This document shows, piece by piece, positions 42,393-50,620 of a stretch of DNA of 64,000 nucleotides; the first letter of the stretch is position 1, and each line of letters opens with the position of its first letter. This DNA is from Streptomyces sp. NRRL F-2664 (GTDB lineage Bacteria; Actinomycetota; Actinomycetes; Streptomycetales; Streptomycetaceae), in the NCBI RefSeq assembly GCF_000719345.1, contig NZ_JOFX01000030.1:1-64000 (forward strand), written 5' to 3'. The notes beneath the pieces were generated by a model. The model was given only the letters and a program-made list of their open reading frames with translations. It did no database searches and was not told where the DNA came from. Made by a program: the position numbers and the translations under genes.

Positions 42393-43433
42393 TCAGGGGG
42401 TGTGGTCGGGAGCCGGCTCCGGGTCGGCCGGGCCCAGCCGTACGACCGCCTTGCCGGTGTTCTCGCCGCGCAGCATCCCGAGGAAGGCGTCGACGGTCCG
42501 CTCGAAGCCTTCGGTCACGCTGAGCCGGTCGGTGATCCGACCCGAACGCAGGTGCGGGACCAGGAAGTCCTCCAGCTCTGCTTGCGCGTCGCGGTGACGG
42601 GAGACGAGGAAGCCCTCCAGCCGGATGCTCTTCTCCACGAGGTCGAAGAGATTGCGCGGGGCCGCCGGGGCGCATCCCGTGTTGTACTGCGCGATGGCTC
42701 CGCACCAGGCGATCCGCCCGTCCTCGCGCATCGCCCCGATCGCCGCCTCCAGGTGGTCGCCGCCCACGTTGTCGAGGTAGACGTCGATGCCGTCGGGCGC
42801 CACCCGGGCCAGCTGCTCGGACAGGGAAGGTCCGGCGCGGTGGTCGAAGGCCGCGTCGTAGCCGAGTTCCTCGGTGAGCAGCCGGACCTTCGCCGGGGAA
42901 CCGGCGCTGCCGACGATCCGGCCGGCCCCCAGCAGCTTGGCCAGCCGGCCGGCCGCCGTCCCGACGCCGCCGGCGGCTGCCGAGACGTACACCGTCTCAC
43001 CGGCCCGCAACCGGGCGACACGGGTCAGCGCGACATACGCTGTCAGGCCCGTACCACCGAGCAGCCCGAGGAAGGACTCGGTGGCGACGCCCTCGTACCG
43101 GGGCAGGACGCGCGCCTCGGCTTCGGACACCACGGCGTGGGTCCGCCAGCCCTCCCGGTGGAACACCACGGCCCCGACGGGCAGTCCGGCGCTGCGCGAC
43201 TCCACGACCCGGCCGATCGAACGGCCCTCCAGCGGAGCGCCGAGCTCCCACTCCGCGTCCATGGCCTCACGCATGTACGGATCCACGGAGAGCCACAGGT
43301 TCTCCACCACCGCCTGGCCCTCGGCCGGCGCCGCCAGGGGCAGCTCCGCCTCGGCGAAGTCCTCGGGTACGGGCATGCCCCGGGGCCGGCGACGCTGCGT
43401 GATCAGCCGTGTGGTGCGGACCGGGGCGCTCAT
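42393..43433 (-). CDS. zinc-independent MDR oxidoreductase (CurA/LTB4DH family)
   Basis: A 346-residue medium-chain dehydrogenase/reductase. NADPH-binding Rossmann motif is VSAAAGGVGTAAGRLAKLLG; family motifs are NLWLSVDPYMREAM, DVYLDNVGGDHLEAAIGAM and IRLEGFLVSRHRD. No zinc-ligand Cys cluster is seen, and this group reduces C=C bonds of enones or 2-alkenals. ATGA overlap with the ATP-grasp gene. In the operon it is a candidate for reducing an enone or enoyl intermediate. Confidence 0.87.
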   Translation of the reverse strand: MSAPVRTTRLITQRRRPRGMPVPEDFAEAELPLAAPAEGQAVVENLWLSVDPYMREAMDAEWELGAPLEGRSIGRVVESRSAGLPVGAVVFHREGWRTHAVVSEAEARVLPRYEGVATESFLGLLGGTGLTAYVALTRVARLRAGETVYVSAAAGGVGTAAGRLAKLLGAGRIVGSAGSPAKVRLLTEELGYDAAFDHRAGPSLSEQLARVAPDGIDVYLDNVGGDHLEAAIGAMREDGRIAWCGAIAQYNTGCAPAAPRNLFDLVEKSIRLEGFLVSRHRDAQAELEDFLVPHLRSGRITDRLSVTEGFERTVDAFLGMLRGENTGKAVVRLGPADPEPAPDHTP

Positions 43434-44629
43434 GCCGCCACCTGCCGGGCCGGGGCGGTGCGGACCGAGACCGCGCGGGTGCACTCCTCCAGGAACCGGC
43501 GCAGCTCGTCCGCGTCGGTGTGCGATGCCTCGATGAACACCGGAACCTCCCACTCCTGGTAGGTGATGTGGCGCGGGGTCTCCTGGTCCGGCGCGAGGAC
43601 GTGGAGGACGTCCAGGCACGGATGGGTCCTGATCCACTCGGGTACGTCGACCGCCCGCACCTCGTCGGCCGCCAGGTGGTGGCCGGGGAAGGCGAGCCAG
43701 CCGTGGTGACGGCCGCTGGGCGGGCCGGCCGGCGGCCGGTCCAGGCCGAGCCGGACGGCGATCTCGTGCGAGGGCAGGTGCACCCCGGTGTGCAGCTCGT
43801 GCGTGGAGACCACGGCCGCGCCGCCCATCCGGTTGGCCACCTCCAGGAAGACCAGTTCGCCGGTGGCCGTCTCGAAGAACTCCAGGTGGATGCAGCCCTC
43901 CTCGATGCCGAGGACCTTCACCACCTGCTCGGCGAGGGTGCGCTGGGCGGGCGTGCACGGCTCCTGGTGCGAGCCGAGCGGGGTTCCGTGCGCGTACTCG
44001 ACCGGCTTGTTGACGTACCGGCTGACCGCGAGCTCGACCAGCCGGCCGCCGTCCACCAGCCCGTCGGCGTGCAGGATGTCGCCGTCGATGTGCTCCTCCA
44101 GCTGGAACTCCCCGGGGTCGGTCAGCCGCCCGTGGGCGTCGAGCGCCTCACGGGCGGTCGCGTGGACCGTGACGTCCTCGCTGGACGCGCCCTGGCGCGG
44201 CTTGAGGACCGTGCGCCCGGTCCACGGCAGGGTGCCGTCCGGCGCGGGCCCGGCGGCGAACCGGGGGTGGCGCAGCCCCGAGCCCGCCAGCGCTTCCTTC
44301 ATCCGCACCTTGTCCCGCACCCGCTCGACGGCGGCGAGGTCCGGGCCCTCGATGCCGAGGTGGCGGCGTACGTGGCAGGCTTCGACGATGCCGAACTCCG
44401 AGAGCGAGAGCACCTTCTCGTAGCCGTCGGCGGGCGAGGTGCGGGCGAGGATCCCGGCGACCAGGTCCTCGTCCGGGTCGAGGGTGATCCGCCGCGCGGG
44501 CAGGCCGTCGGGGAGGTCTGCCATCCGGTGCGGGTGCCCGATGTAGGTCACCTCGTGGCGGTCGTGGTCCAGGCCGCGGTCGTAGCCGATCTTCCGGTAC
44601 GGAACCTGGTGAATGACGAGGATCTTCAT
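43430..44629 (-). CDS. ATP-grasp ligase
   Basis: A 399-residue ATP-grasp enzyme of the amino acid ligase type. The N-terminus MKILVIHQVPYRKIGYDRGL is a Rossmann start, then the ATP-grasp core: VRDKVRMKEALAGSGLRHPRF, VLKPRQGASSEDVTV, ILHADGLVDGGRLVELAVSRYV and the Mg/ATP site IHLEFFETATGELVFLEVANRMGG. Activates a carboxylate as acyl phosphate and joins it to an amine, giving an amide or dipeptide. Overlaps the KASIII gene by 4 bases (ATGA) upstream and the MDR gene downstream. Substrates unknown; in a pathway with 5-aminolevulinate synthase it is a natural amide-forming step. Confidence 0.88.
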   Translation of the reverse strand: MKILVIHQVPYRKIGYDRGLDHDRHEVTYIGHPHRMADLPDGLPARRITLDPDEDLVAGILARTSPADGYEKVLSLSEFGIVEACHVRRHLGIEGPDLAAVERVRDKVRMKEALAGSGLRHPRFAAGPAPDGTLPWTGRTVLKPRQGASSEDVTVHATAREALDAHGRLTDPGEFQLEEHIDGDILHADGLVDGGRLVELAVSRYVNKPVEYAHGTPLGSHQEPCTPAQRTLAEQVVKVLGIEEGCIHLEFFETATGELVFLEVANRMGGAAVVSTHELHTGVHLPSHEIAVRLGLDRPPAGPPSGRHHGWLAFPGHHLAADEVRAVDVPEWIRTHPCLDVLHVLAPDQETPRHITYQEWEVPVFIEASHTDADELRRFLEECTRAVSVRTAPARQVAA

Positions 44630-45585
44630 CCGAGATACTCCAAGGTCGTAATGCCCCAGCTGAAGCCCATCGCGCTGGTGGCGAGCATGATGAGGTCGCC
44701 GTGCCGCAGCCGGTCCCCGCGTTCGAGGTCTTTCAGCGCGATGAGGGTGTCCGCTCCGCCCATGTGGGCCAGCCGGTCGTAGTTGAAGACGCTCCGGCCG
44801 GCCGGGATGCCCAGGCGGGCCAACAGCCGCTGGTGCATGTCACGGTCGCCGTGGTTGATCAGGAAGTGGGCGATGTCCCCCGGCGTGATGCCGAGTGCGG
44901 CCACCGTCTCGTCCACCAGGGCGGTGAAGTGCCGTACGTAGGCGTCTGCGAGGCCCCTGCGGTGCTCGGCGCGCCGGATCAGCACGCGTCCGTCCGTCAG
45001 CTCACCGGCGTAGTAGTCGGCCCAGCTGCCATCGGTGCGCATCGCCGAGTGGACGACACGGAAACGGCTCGGACCGCCGCCCAGCAGCACCGCCGCAGCC
45101 GCATCACCGAGGTTGAACAGAGCCTTGGAATCGGGGTCACGGTAGTCAACCATCCGGCTCAGCCGGTCCCCGACGAGGACCAGCGCGTACGTGTTCTCGT
45201 CCAGGGCTCCCGCGGTGGACAGGAGCCGGATGGCGGTCATGCCCGCGTTGCAGAAGTTGGCCACCTCGAAGCAGTGGGCGTCCTCGATGCCGAGGGCGTG
45301 CGCCACCTTCGCCGCGGGCGACCAGAAGGGCCGGTCCCAGGCGCCGGACCCGGCGTAGACCACCTGCCGGATCCGGTCGGGGGCCACCGCACTGCGGTCC
45401 AGGACCGTCCGGGCGGCGGCGAGGGCGAGCTCCCAGGCGTTCTCGCCCTCCGCGAGCACCGGGAAGGTTGCGCAGTGGGTGATCCGCGCCAGGTCCGCGA
45501 GGGGGACGCCCGAGGCCGCGGACATGGCCCGGATGTCGGCCCTCGCGGAGGGGAAGGCCACGTCGAAGTCGGCTATGCCGCCCAC
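44626..45585 (-). CDS. KASIII-like (FabH family) enzyme
   Basis: A 319-residue thiolase-fold protein of the KASIII type. The active-site Cys lies in EVANFCNAGM (residue 112, where E. coli FabH also has Cys112), and the His in FLINHGDRDM (residue 245). The third canonical residue, Asn in a GN motif, is replaced by G-G-A at HMGGADT. It starts at a GTG (45585), overlapping the dioxygenase stop. FabH relatives of this type act as acyltransferases, C-O/C-N bond formers or starter condensing enzymes. Its partner is likely the ALAS product or an acyl unit from the adenylating enzyme. Confidence 0.8.
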   Translation of the reverse strand: MGGIADFDVAFPSARADIRAMSAASGVPLADLARITHCATFPVLAEGENAWELALAAARTVLDRSAVAPDRIRQVVYAGSGAWDRPFWSPAAKVAHALGIEDAHCFEVANFCNAGMTAIRLLSTAGALDENTYALVLVGDRLSRMVDYRDPDSKALFNLGDAAAAVLLGGGPSRFRVVHSAMRTDGSWADYYAGELTDGRVLIRRAEHRRGLADAYVRHFTALVDETVAALGITPGDIAHFLINHGDRDMHQRLLARLGIPAGRSVFNYDRLAHMGGADTLIALKDLERGDRLRHGDLIMLATSAMGFSWGITTLEYLG

Positions 45586-46427
45586 TTCTCGCCCTCTTCG
45601 ATGCTCACCCGGTGCACGGTCCGCGTGGCACCGGGGTCGACCGCGGTGGCCGCGTGGTAGGTCGTCGCCGTCTTCCACACCACCAGGTCGTTCGTCGTCC
45701 AGCGGTGGGTGTAGACGTGCTCGGGGTCCTGGATGAGCCGGTCGATGAGGGCGAAGAACTCCGCGTTCTCGTTGGCGTCGAAGCCCACGACGGAGTCCAT
45801 GTACTCGGGGGCGCCGTAGAGGTACGGACGGCCGGTGGCCGGGTCGTGCTTGACCAGCGGGTGCTCGGTCGGCGGGTACTCCATCTCGACCAGCGCCTTC
45901 AGCTCGGCGATGGAGAGCCCGACGTGCTCGGGGGAGATCCGCTGGCGCTTGCTGACGGTGTGCAGGGCGGTGCGGCCGGCGATCTTGTCCTTCCACTCCT
46001 GCGGCAGCCGGTCGTAGACGTCGAGGGCGCTGGCGTAGAGCGTGTGGCCGCTGGTGGCGGGTACGTCGACGCCGTGCAGCATCGTGTAGGGCGCCGGATC
46101 CTTCATGTACGAGGAGTCCTGGTGCCAGAAGTTGCCGACCCGGGCGACACCGACGGGACGGTTCGCCTTCATGGCGTTGGAGGAGATCATGATCTCCGGG
46201 TGCTCGGGGTGCCGGTACTTGGCCATGAGGAACGGCACGGGCCGGCCGATTCGGGAGGCCAGCTCGATCTGCTGCTCGGGGGTGATGTCCAGGCCCCGGA
46301 CGACGGCCAGTTCGCGGCGCTGCACGATGTCGACGAGCTGGGCGAAGACCTCGGGGTCCTGGAGTTCCTCGTAGCCGACACCGGTCAGCTCCGAGCCGAT
46401 GAACGGGGTGATTTCCTTGATCTGCAC
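45573..46427 (-). CDS. TauD/TfdA-type Fe(II)/2-oxoglutarate dioxygenase
   Basis: A 284-residue dioxygenase. Facial triad: His102 and Asp104 in FWHQDSSYM and the distal His in TTYHAAT (about 258); the arginine for 2-oxoglutarate is in RTVHRVSI near the C-terminus. TauD-like features include QRRELAVVRGLDIT and SGHTLYASAL. Likely hydroxylates or desaturates a pathway intermediate or drives ring or isonitrile formation. The gene sits 40 bases after the ALAS gene and overlaps the KASIII start. Confidence 0.9.
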   Translation of the reverse strand: MQIKEITPFIGSELTGVGYEELQDPEVFAQLVDIVQRRELAVVRGLDITPEQQIELASRIGRPVPFLMAKYRHPEHPEIMISSNAMKANRPVGVARVGNFWHQDSSYMKDPAPYTMLHGVDVPATSGHTLYASALDVYDRLPQEWKDKIAGRTALHTVSKRQRISPEHVGLSIAELKALVEMEYPPTEHPLVKHDPATGRPYLYGAPEYMDSVVGFDANENAEFFALIDRLIQDPEHVYTHRWTTNDLVVWKTATTYHAATAVDPGATRTVHRVSIEEGEKWAA

Positions 46428-46466
46428 GAGCGGATCTCCTTGATTCGGTGAAGTGGTGGGGCTGCG

Positions 46467-47684
46467 CTATCGGATGTCGTCGAGGCAGGCGCGCAGGGCC
46501 CGGACGAATCCCTCGATCTCCGTACGGGTACGGAACGGCGCGACCGTGACCCGGAAGCGCTCGCCCCCCTTCGCCACGGACGGGAAGTTGATGGGCTGGA
46601 CGTAGACGCCGTACTCGTCCAGGAGGCGGCGCGAGATCTTCTTGACCCGCTCACCGCCCGGGACCAGCACCGGGACCAGGTGGGTGGGGGCGTCGATGAA
46701 GTCGATGCGCGCCTCGCGCAGGAGACTGCGCATCAGCGCCGCGTTCTCCCGCAGTTTCAGGCGCAGTTCGGCGCCGGCCGGGCCCTGGATGACGTCAAGG
46801 CTGCGCTGGGTGGCGTCGAGGCTCGAACGGGGGATGGTGGTGGTGAAGATGAATCCGGGCGCGTGGGAGCGGACGTAGTCCAGGGCGGTCTCGGGGCCGG
46901 CGACGTAGCCGCCGGTGGTACCGACCGCTTTTCCGAACACGCCCTGGACGAAGGTCGGACGGTGTTCTCCGATCTCCTCGCATATACCGGCGCCGGTGGG
47001 TCCGTTCACGCCGATCGCGTGCGTCTCGTCCAGATACGTCAGAGCATGGTGGCGTTCGGCCAGATCACAGATTTCGGTGATCGGCGCGATGTCCCCGTCC
47101 ATCGAGTACACGGATTCGAAGACGATCAACTTCGGCTGCTCCGCCGGATATTGGCCGAGCATTTCGTCCAGCGCTTCGACATCGTTGTGCGGGAATATGT
47201 GTCTCCGGTTCTTGGAGGTACGGATTCCCTCGATCAATGAGCGGTGGTTGAGCGAGTCCGAGAAGACCACCATGTCCGGTACGGCCGCGAGCAGGGTGCT
47301 CAGCGTTTCGACATTGGCGACATATCCGCTGGTGAACACCAGGGCACGGTCCTTGCCGTGCCAGGCCGCCAGCCGGGTCTCCAGCGCCACATGGGCCTCG
47401 CTGGTGCCCGCGATGTTGCGGGAGCCGCCGTTGCCGGTGCCGTGCCGCAGCGTCGAGGCGATCTGCGCATCCATGACCTGCGCGTTCTGGCTCATGCCCA
47501 GGTAGTCGTTGGTGCACCAGACCTGGATGCGGCGCCCCTGGTGCATCGCGTGCCCGGGCTGGTCCGCCAGGTACGAGCAGGGGGTGAATTCTCGGTACAG
47601 ACCCGAGCTCTTCAGGTCTTCCAGCCTCTCCTGGAGCCCGTCGAGGACGGGCAGCGGCCGGGCGGAAACGGGAAGGGCGGACAT
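46467..47684 (-). CDS. 5-aminolevulinate synthase-like alpha-oxoamine synthase
   Basis: A 405-residue PLP alpha-oxoamine synthase close to 5-aminolevulinate synthase: HQGRRIQVWCTNDYLGMSQN, GGSRNIAGTSEAHVALE, VFTSGYVANVETLSTLL, YLDETHAIGVNG, and the PLP lysine in QGVFGKAVGTTGGYVAG. It would condense glycine with succinyl-CoA, or a related pair. Streptomyces make their haem 5-aminolevulinate by the glutamyl-tRNA route, so a standalone ALAS gene marks secondary metabolism (e.g. the C5N cyclopentenone or other ALA-derived units). AGGAGAGAC precedes ATG. It is the first enzyme gene of the operon, 56 bases after the small peptide gene. Confidence 0.9.
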   Translation of the reverse strand: MSALPVSARPLPVLDGLQERLEDLKSSGLYREFTPCSYLADQPGHAMHQGRRIQVWCTNDYLGMSQNAQVMDAQIASTLRHGTGNGGSRNIAGTSEAHVALETRLAAWHGKDRALVFTSGYVANVETLSTLLAAVPDMVVFSDSLNHRSLIEGIRTSKNRRHIFPHNDVEALDEMLGQYPAEQPKLIVFESVYSMDGDIAPITEICDLAERHHALTYLDETHAIGVNGPTGAGICEEIGEHRPTFVQGVFGKAVGTTGGYVAGPETALDYVRSHAPGFIFTTTIPRSSLDATQRSLDVIQGPAGAELRLKLRENAALMRSLLREARIDFIDAPTHLVPVLVPGGERVKKISRRLLDEYGVYVQPINFPSVAKGGERFRVTVAPFRTRTEIEGFVRALRACLDDIR

Positions 47685-47740
47685 GTCTCTCCTGTAACTA
47701 GAATTTCGCAATCCGGGGAGGGGGCGGGGAGCCTGCCCGG

Positions 47741-47884
47741 TCAGCCCCACTGCGAGTCGCTCTTGAGGGCGATGACGACGACCTCTTCCCGCTCCGCGGA
47801 TTCGTTGCCCGCGATGACGCCGAGCGTCGCGAGAACGGTCACGGCGAGTGCGCCGAAGAGCTGCCGAAGAGTCGTCTTGAACAT
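47741..47884 (-). CDS. 47-residue secreted peptide ending SDSQWG
   Basis: A very small gene with a strong ribosome site (AGGGGGAACCA, ATG). The peptide has a hydrophobic signal sequence (residues 1-25, FGALAVTVLATLGVIA) then NESAEREEVVVIALK and the end SDSQWG. It is the first gene of the biosynthetic strand, only 56 bases before the ALAS gene, and divergent from a LuxR-type regulator. The C-terminal Trp-Gly next to acidic and Ser/Thr residues recalls the DTGWT repeats of the peptide at 18.25-18.5 kb. It may be a secreted signal, a leader/attenuator-like peptide, or a scaffold whose C-terminus is modified. No known family is recognised. Confidence 0.6.
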   Translation of the reverse strand: MFKTTLRQLFGALAVTVLATLGVIAGNESAEREEVVVIALKSDSQWG

Positions 47885-48019
47885 TGGTTCCCCCTGATCG
47901 AGTTCTGCCCGGGCCAGGTTTCTGTGGCCCGTGACAGGAATCATGTGCCGGTCTTCTCGCCGGGAACAGGGAAATCCGGGAGCATGATCACGCAATGCAG
48001 AGACTTGAAGGATGGCCAA
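47885..48019. promoter_or_regulatory. Divergent promoter region of biosynthetic operon and LuxR regulator
   Basis: A 135-base region between the two start codons. It contains the inverted repeat CGGGCCA-N8-TGGCCCG around 47909-47930, a candidate regulator site. No consensus promoter could be identified by eye. Confidence 0.4.
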
Positions 48020-49027
48020 ATGTGCACGAAAACAGACAGAGGGGTACGTGTTCCACCCGTCGAGCTCTGCGACGAGGGGCTGTCCTTCTACGAGGCAGCC
48101 GTCCGGGGTGACCTCCCGGGGCGGGAATGCCCGCCCTGCCTGCTTGACCTGGGTCTCCTGCGGGAACTGCCCGACGGCCATCTGGTGCCCCTGCCCCCGG
48201 GTCTCGCGGCCAACGCCGTGATGCGCCCGCTGGAGACGGACATCGAGGAGAGGCAGCGGGCCCTGGCGGCGGCCCGTGTCGCCATGCACCGGGCGGACGA
48301 GGTCTACCGCGCCCACGCGGGCGGCGGCAGCGGCAGCGGCATCCGCGCGATCAGCGGCGCGGACTCCATCAGCGCCACGCTGGCCTCGGTCGTGCAGTCC
48401 TGTGAGGAGGAGCTCCTGACCGCCCAGCCCGGCGGCGGCAGGCCGGCGCAACTGCTGGAGAAGGCGCTCGCCAGCGACGTGGCCGCCCTGGAGCGCGGCA
48501 TCCGACAGCGGACCATCTACCAGCACACCGTCCGCTCCCACGCCCCGACGCTCGCCTACGTCGAGGGCGTCTCCGTCGCGGGTGCCGAAGTACGCACCCT
48601 GGACGAGGTGTTCGACCGGCTGATCGTCTGCGACCGGAAGGTCGCCTTCGTGCCCGACCCCGACGCGGAGCGCCAGCAGCTCGCCCTGGTCGTCGAGCAC
48701 CCCGGAATGATCCGCTACCTCGTCGGCATCTTCGACAAGTCGTGGGAGCGCGCCGCGCCCCTGCGGCACACGCCGACCGAGCACCGGCCGCCCCTGCTCA
48801 CCGACGAGACCCGCCGGGCCGTCCTGCACCTCATGGTGAACGGCTACACCGACGAGACCATCGCCGGTCGCCTCGGCATGAGCGCCCGTACGGTGGCCAC
48901 CCACGTCCGCAAGGCCTCGGAGCAACTGGGCAGCCGCAGCCGCGCACAGCTGGCGTACCTCATCGCGAGGAGCGGTCTCCTGGACGAGGACCTGCACACA
49001 CCCGCCACCGAGCCCCGGCGACCCTGA
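48020..49027 (+). CDS. LuxR-type HTH regulator, peptide cassette 2
   Basis: A 335-residue regulator with a C-terminal LuxR/GerE HTH: RRAVLHLMVNGYTDETIAGR, LGMSARTVATHVRKASEQLG, then SRSRAQLAYLIARSGLLDED. It aligns over its length with the regulator at 18.6-19.7 kb, including IYQHTVRSHAPTLAYVEGVS against LYQHTARHSQGTLAYVDRIS and the shared early CLL(D/E)L segment. Early Cys in MCTKT and CPPCLL are a feature. AAGGATGGCCAA precedes ATG. Divergent from the peptide and operon, so it is the probable pathway regulator. Confidence 0.85.
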   Translation: MCTKTDRGVRVPPVELCDEGLSFYEAAVRGDLPGRECPPCLLDLGLLRELPDGHLVPLPPGLAANAVMRPLETDIEERQRALAAARVAMHRADEVYRAHAGGGSGSGIRAISGADSISATLASVVQSCEEELLTAQPGGGRPAQLLEKALASDVAALERGIRQRTIYQHTVRSHAPTLAYVEGVSVAGAEVRTLDEVFDRLIVCDRKVAFVPDPDAERQQLALVVEHPGMIRYLVGIFDKSWERAAPLRHTPTEHRPPLLTDETRRAVLHLMVNGYTDETIAGRLGMSARTVATHVRKASEQLGSRSRAQLAYLIARSGLLDEDLHTPATEPRRP

Positions 49028-49123
49028 ACGGGGCATGGGCGTCGGCGGCGGGGCGGCCGGAGCAGGGTCACCCGGATGCCCCTGCCGACTGCGGGCCGCC
49101 CGTGCCACGTCGATCCTGAGGGC

Positions 49124-50620
49124 ATGACGTCCAGCGGACCGCAGGTCATCGTGCACCCGCCCGACAGCCGCGGGCTGCGCCAGGTCAGCGTCGGAGGGGA
49201 GGACGTGGGCCGGGCCTGGTCACCGCGGGACCTCCGCAGGGTGCTGCGGCGGGCCGGGGTGCCCGAAGACACGGATCTCGGCAATCCGGGGCAGGTCCGC
49301 TGGCGCGCCGACCCCGCCCTGTGGCCCGACCGACCCTGGTGGAGGCGCGCCCAGGCCGGTCTGATGACGCTCGGCCTCCTGGTGTCCGCCGCTGTGCTCT
49401 TCCGCGTGGGGCTGACGGACACCCTCAGGGCCCTGACCTTCGGCGGGCGCGTCATGGGCGTGGTGTTCCTGGCTGCCGCGCTGGTGGAGACGGTCGCGGC
49501 GGCGGCGGTCTTCGACTACTGGGGCAAGCGGGCCACCCGGTACGCGGGGCAGTGCGTGCTGCTGGGAGTCGTCATCGTGGCCGTGACCAGCCTGATGTTC
49601 CTGATCCTGCAGTGGGAGGGCGGTTATCGCGCCGGGCTGTTCTCGCTCTGGGTGGCCCTGGTGGCGTGGTCCGTCTGGGCCCTGTGGGAAGTGAGCCGGC
49701 ACAAGGTCTGGCGGGGGGTTCCGCATCCGAAGAGTTTCGCGACCGGAGTCGCCCTGTCGGCTCTCATCGGTTCCGCCAGCGTGGCGTACTCGTCCATGTA
49801 CACCCCGTACGTGGCCCCGCCCAAGGTCCCCTTCATGGTGTCCTTCGGGAAACCGACCCTGAACGCCGCCCGCACCAGCCTGTACGTCCCGGCGCACCTC
49901 ACGTTCCGCAACGAGGGGGCCATCAGCATCTTCGTCGTCGGAACCCAGTGGTCCGCCACGATCTGGCCGAGCACCTTCCGTGCGGAGGGCACCGGGCCGG
50001 CACGATGGCGGGACGAACTGGGCGACGGCTGGGACACCAACCGCCACGAGGACTTCAATGCTCCGGCCCGCCTGCTCGCGGCAGGACAGATCACCTCCGC
50101 GGGGAGCCGCCTCGACCCCGGCGACGACTTCTCGAAGCAGGCCGTCATCGAAGTGCCGCTGAAGGACGCCGGTCAGGGACGCGTCCAGCTGGCCGCGACG
50201 ATCTCGTTCATCCGGGCCGACCGCTGCAAGCTCGCCAACAGCTACCCGCAGTCGATCGAGTACTCGTGGGACAGGGACTCGGCAGATCGCAAGCACCTTT
50301 GGGACGCCCCTCCGTGGCTCGCGCACCCGGGCGACGACTTCTTCCGCTACCGGTCGAGGATCTATCGCAGCAGCGCGGTCATGAACATGACCCAGGCACC
50401 CGACTGGGCAGCCATGTGGTGGGTGATGCCGAAGTGGCGCGAGGGACAGCTGTTCGCGCCCGGAGACACCATCCCCTCCATGCAGGTCCACATCGCCCGC
50501 GACCCCGACAGCCAGGAAGTCCTCAGCGAGGACGAGCAGGAACCGTACGGGATGAAGACCAGGTCGACGGCGGTCGACCAGCCGGTCGCCCTGCTCCGCC
50601 AGGCCGCCGAGAAACCGTAG
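49124..50620 (+). CDS. large membrane-anchored hypothetical protein
   Basis: A 498-residue protein. A cytoplasmic N-terminal domain (residues 1-75, TSSGPQVIVHPPDSRGLRQV) is followed by five hydrophobic helices (about 85-235), then an extracytoplasmic domain of about 230 residues with a beta-rich look (FMVSFGKPTLNAARTSLYVP, GQVQLAATISFIR-like, and YRSSAVMNMTQ). No family is recognised. GAGGGC is upstream of the ATG. It follows the LuxR gene by 96 bases and might be in its transcript. Confidence 0.65.
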   Translation: MTSSGPQVIVHPPDSRGLRQVSVGGEDVGRAWSPRDLRRVLRRAGVPEDTDLGNPGQVRWRADPALWPDRPWWRRAQAGLMTLGLLVSAAVLFRVGLTDTLRALTFGGRVMGVVFLAAALVETVAAAAVFDYWGKRATRYAGQCVLLGVVIVAVTSLMFLILQWEGGYRAGLFSLWVALVAWSVWALWEVSRHKVWRGVPHPKSFATGVALSALIGSASVAYSSMYTPYVAPPKVPFMVSFGKPTLNAARTSLYVPAHLTFRNEGAISIFVVGTQWSATIWPSTFRAEGTGPARWRDELGDGWDTNRHEDFNAPARLLAAGQITSAGSRLDPGDDFSKQAVIEVPLKDAGQGRVQLAATISFIRADRCKLANSYPQSIEYSWDRDSADRKHLWDAPPWLAHPGDDFFRYRSRIYRSSAVMNMTQAPDWAAMWWVMPKWREGQLFAPGDTIPSMQVHIARDPDSQEVLSEDEQEPYGMKTRSTAVDQPVALLRQAAEKP

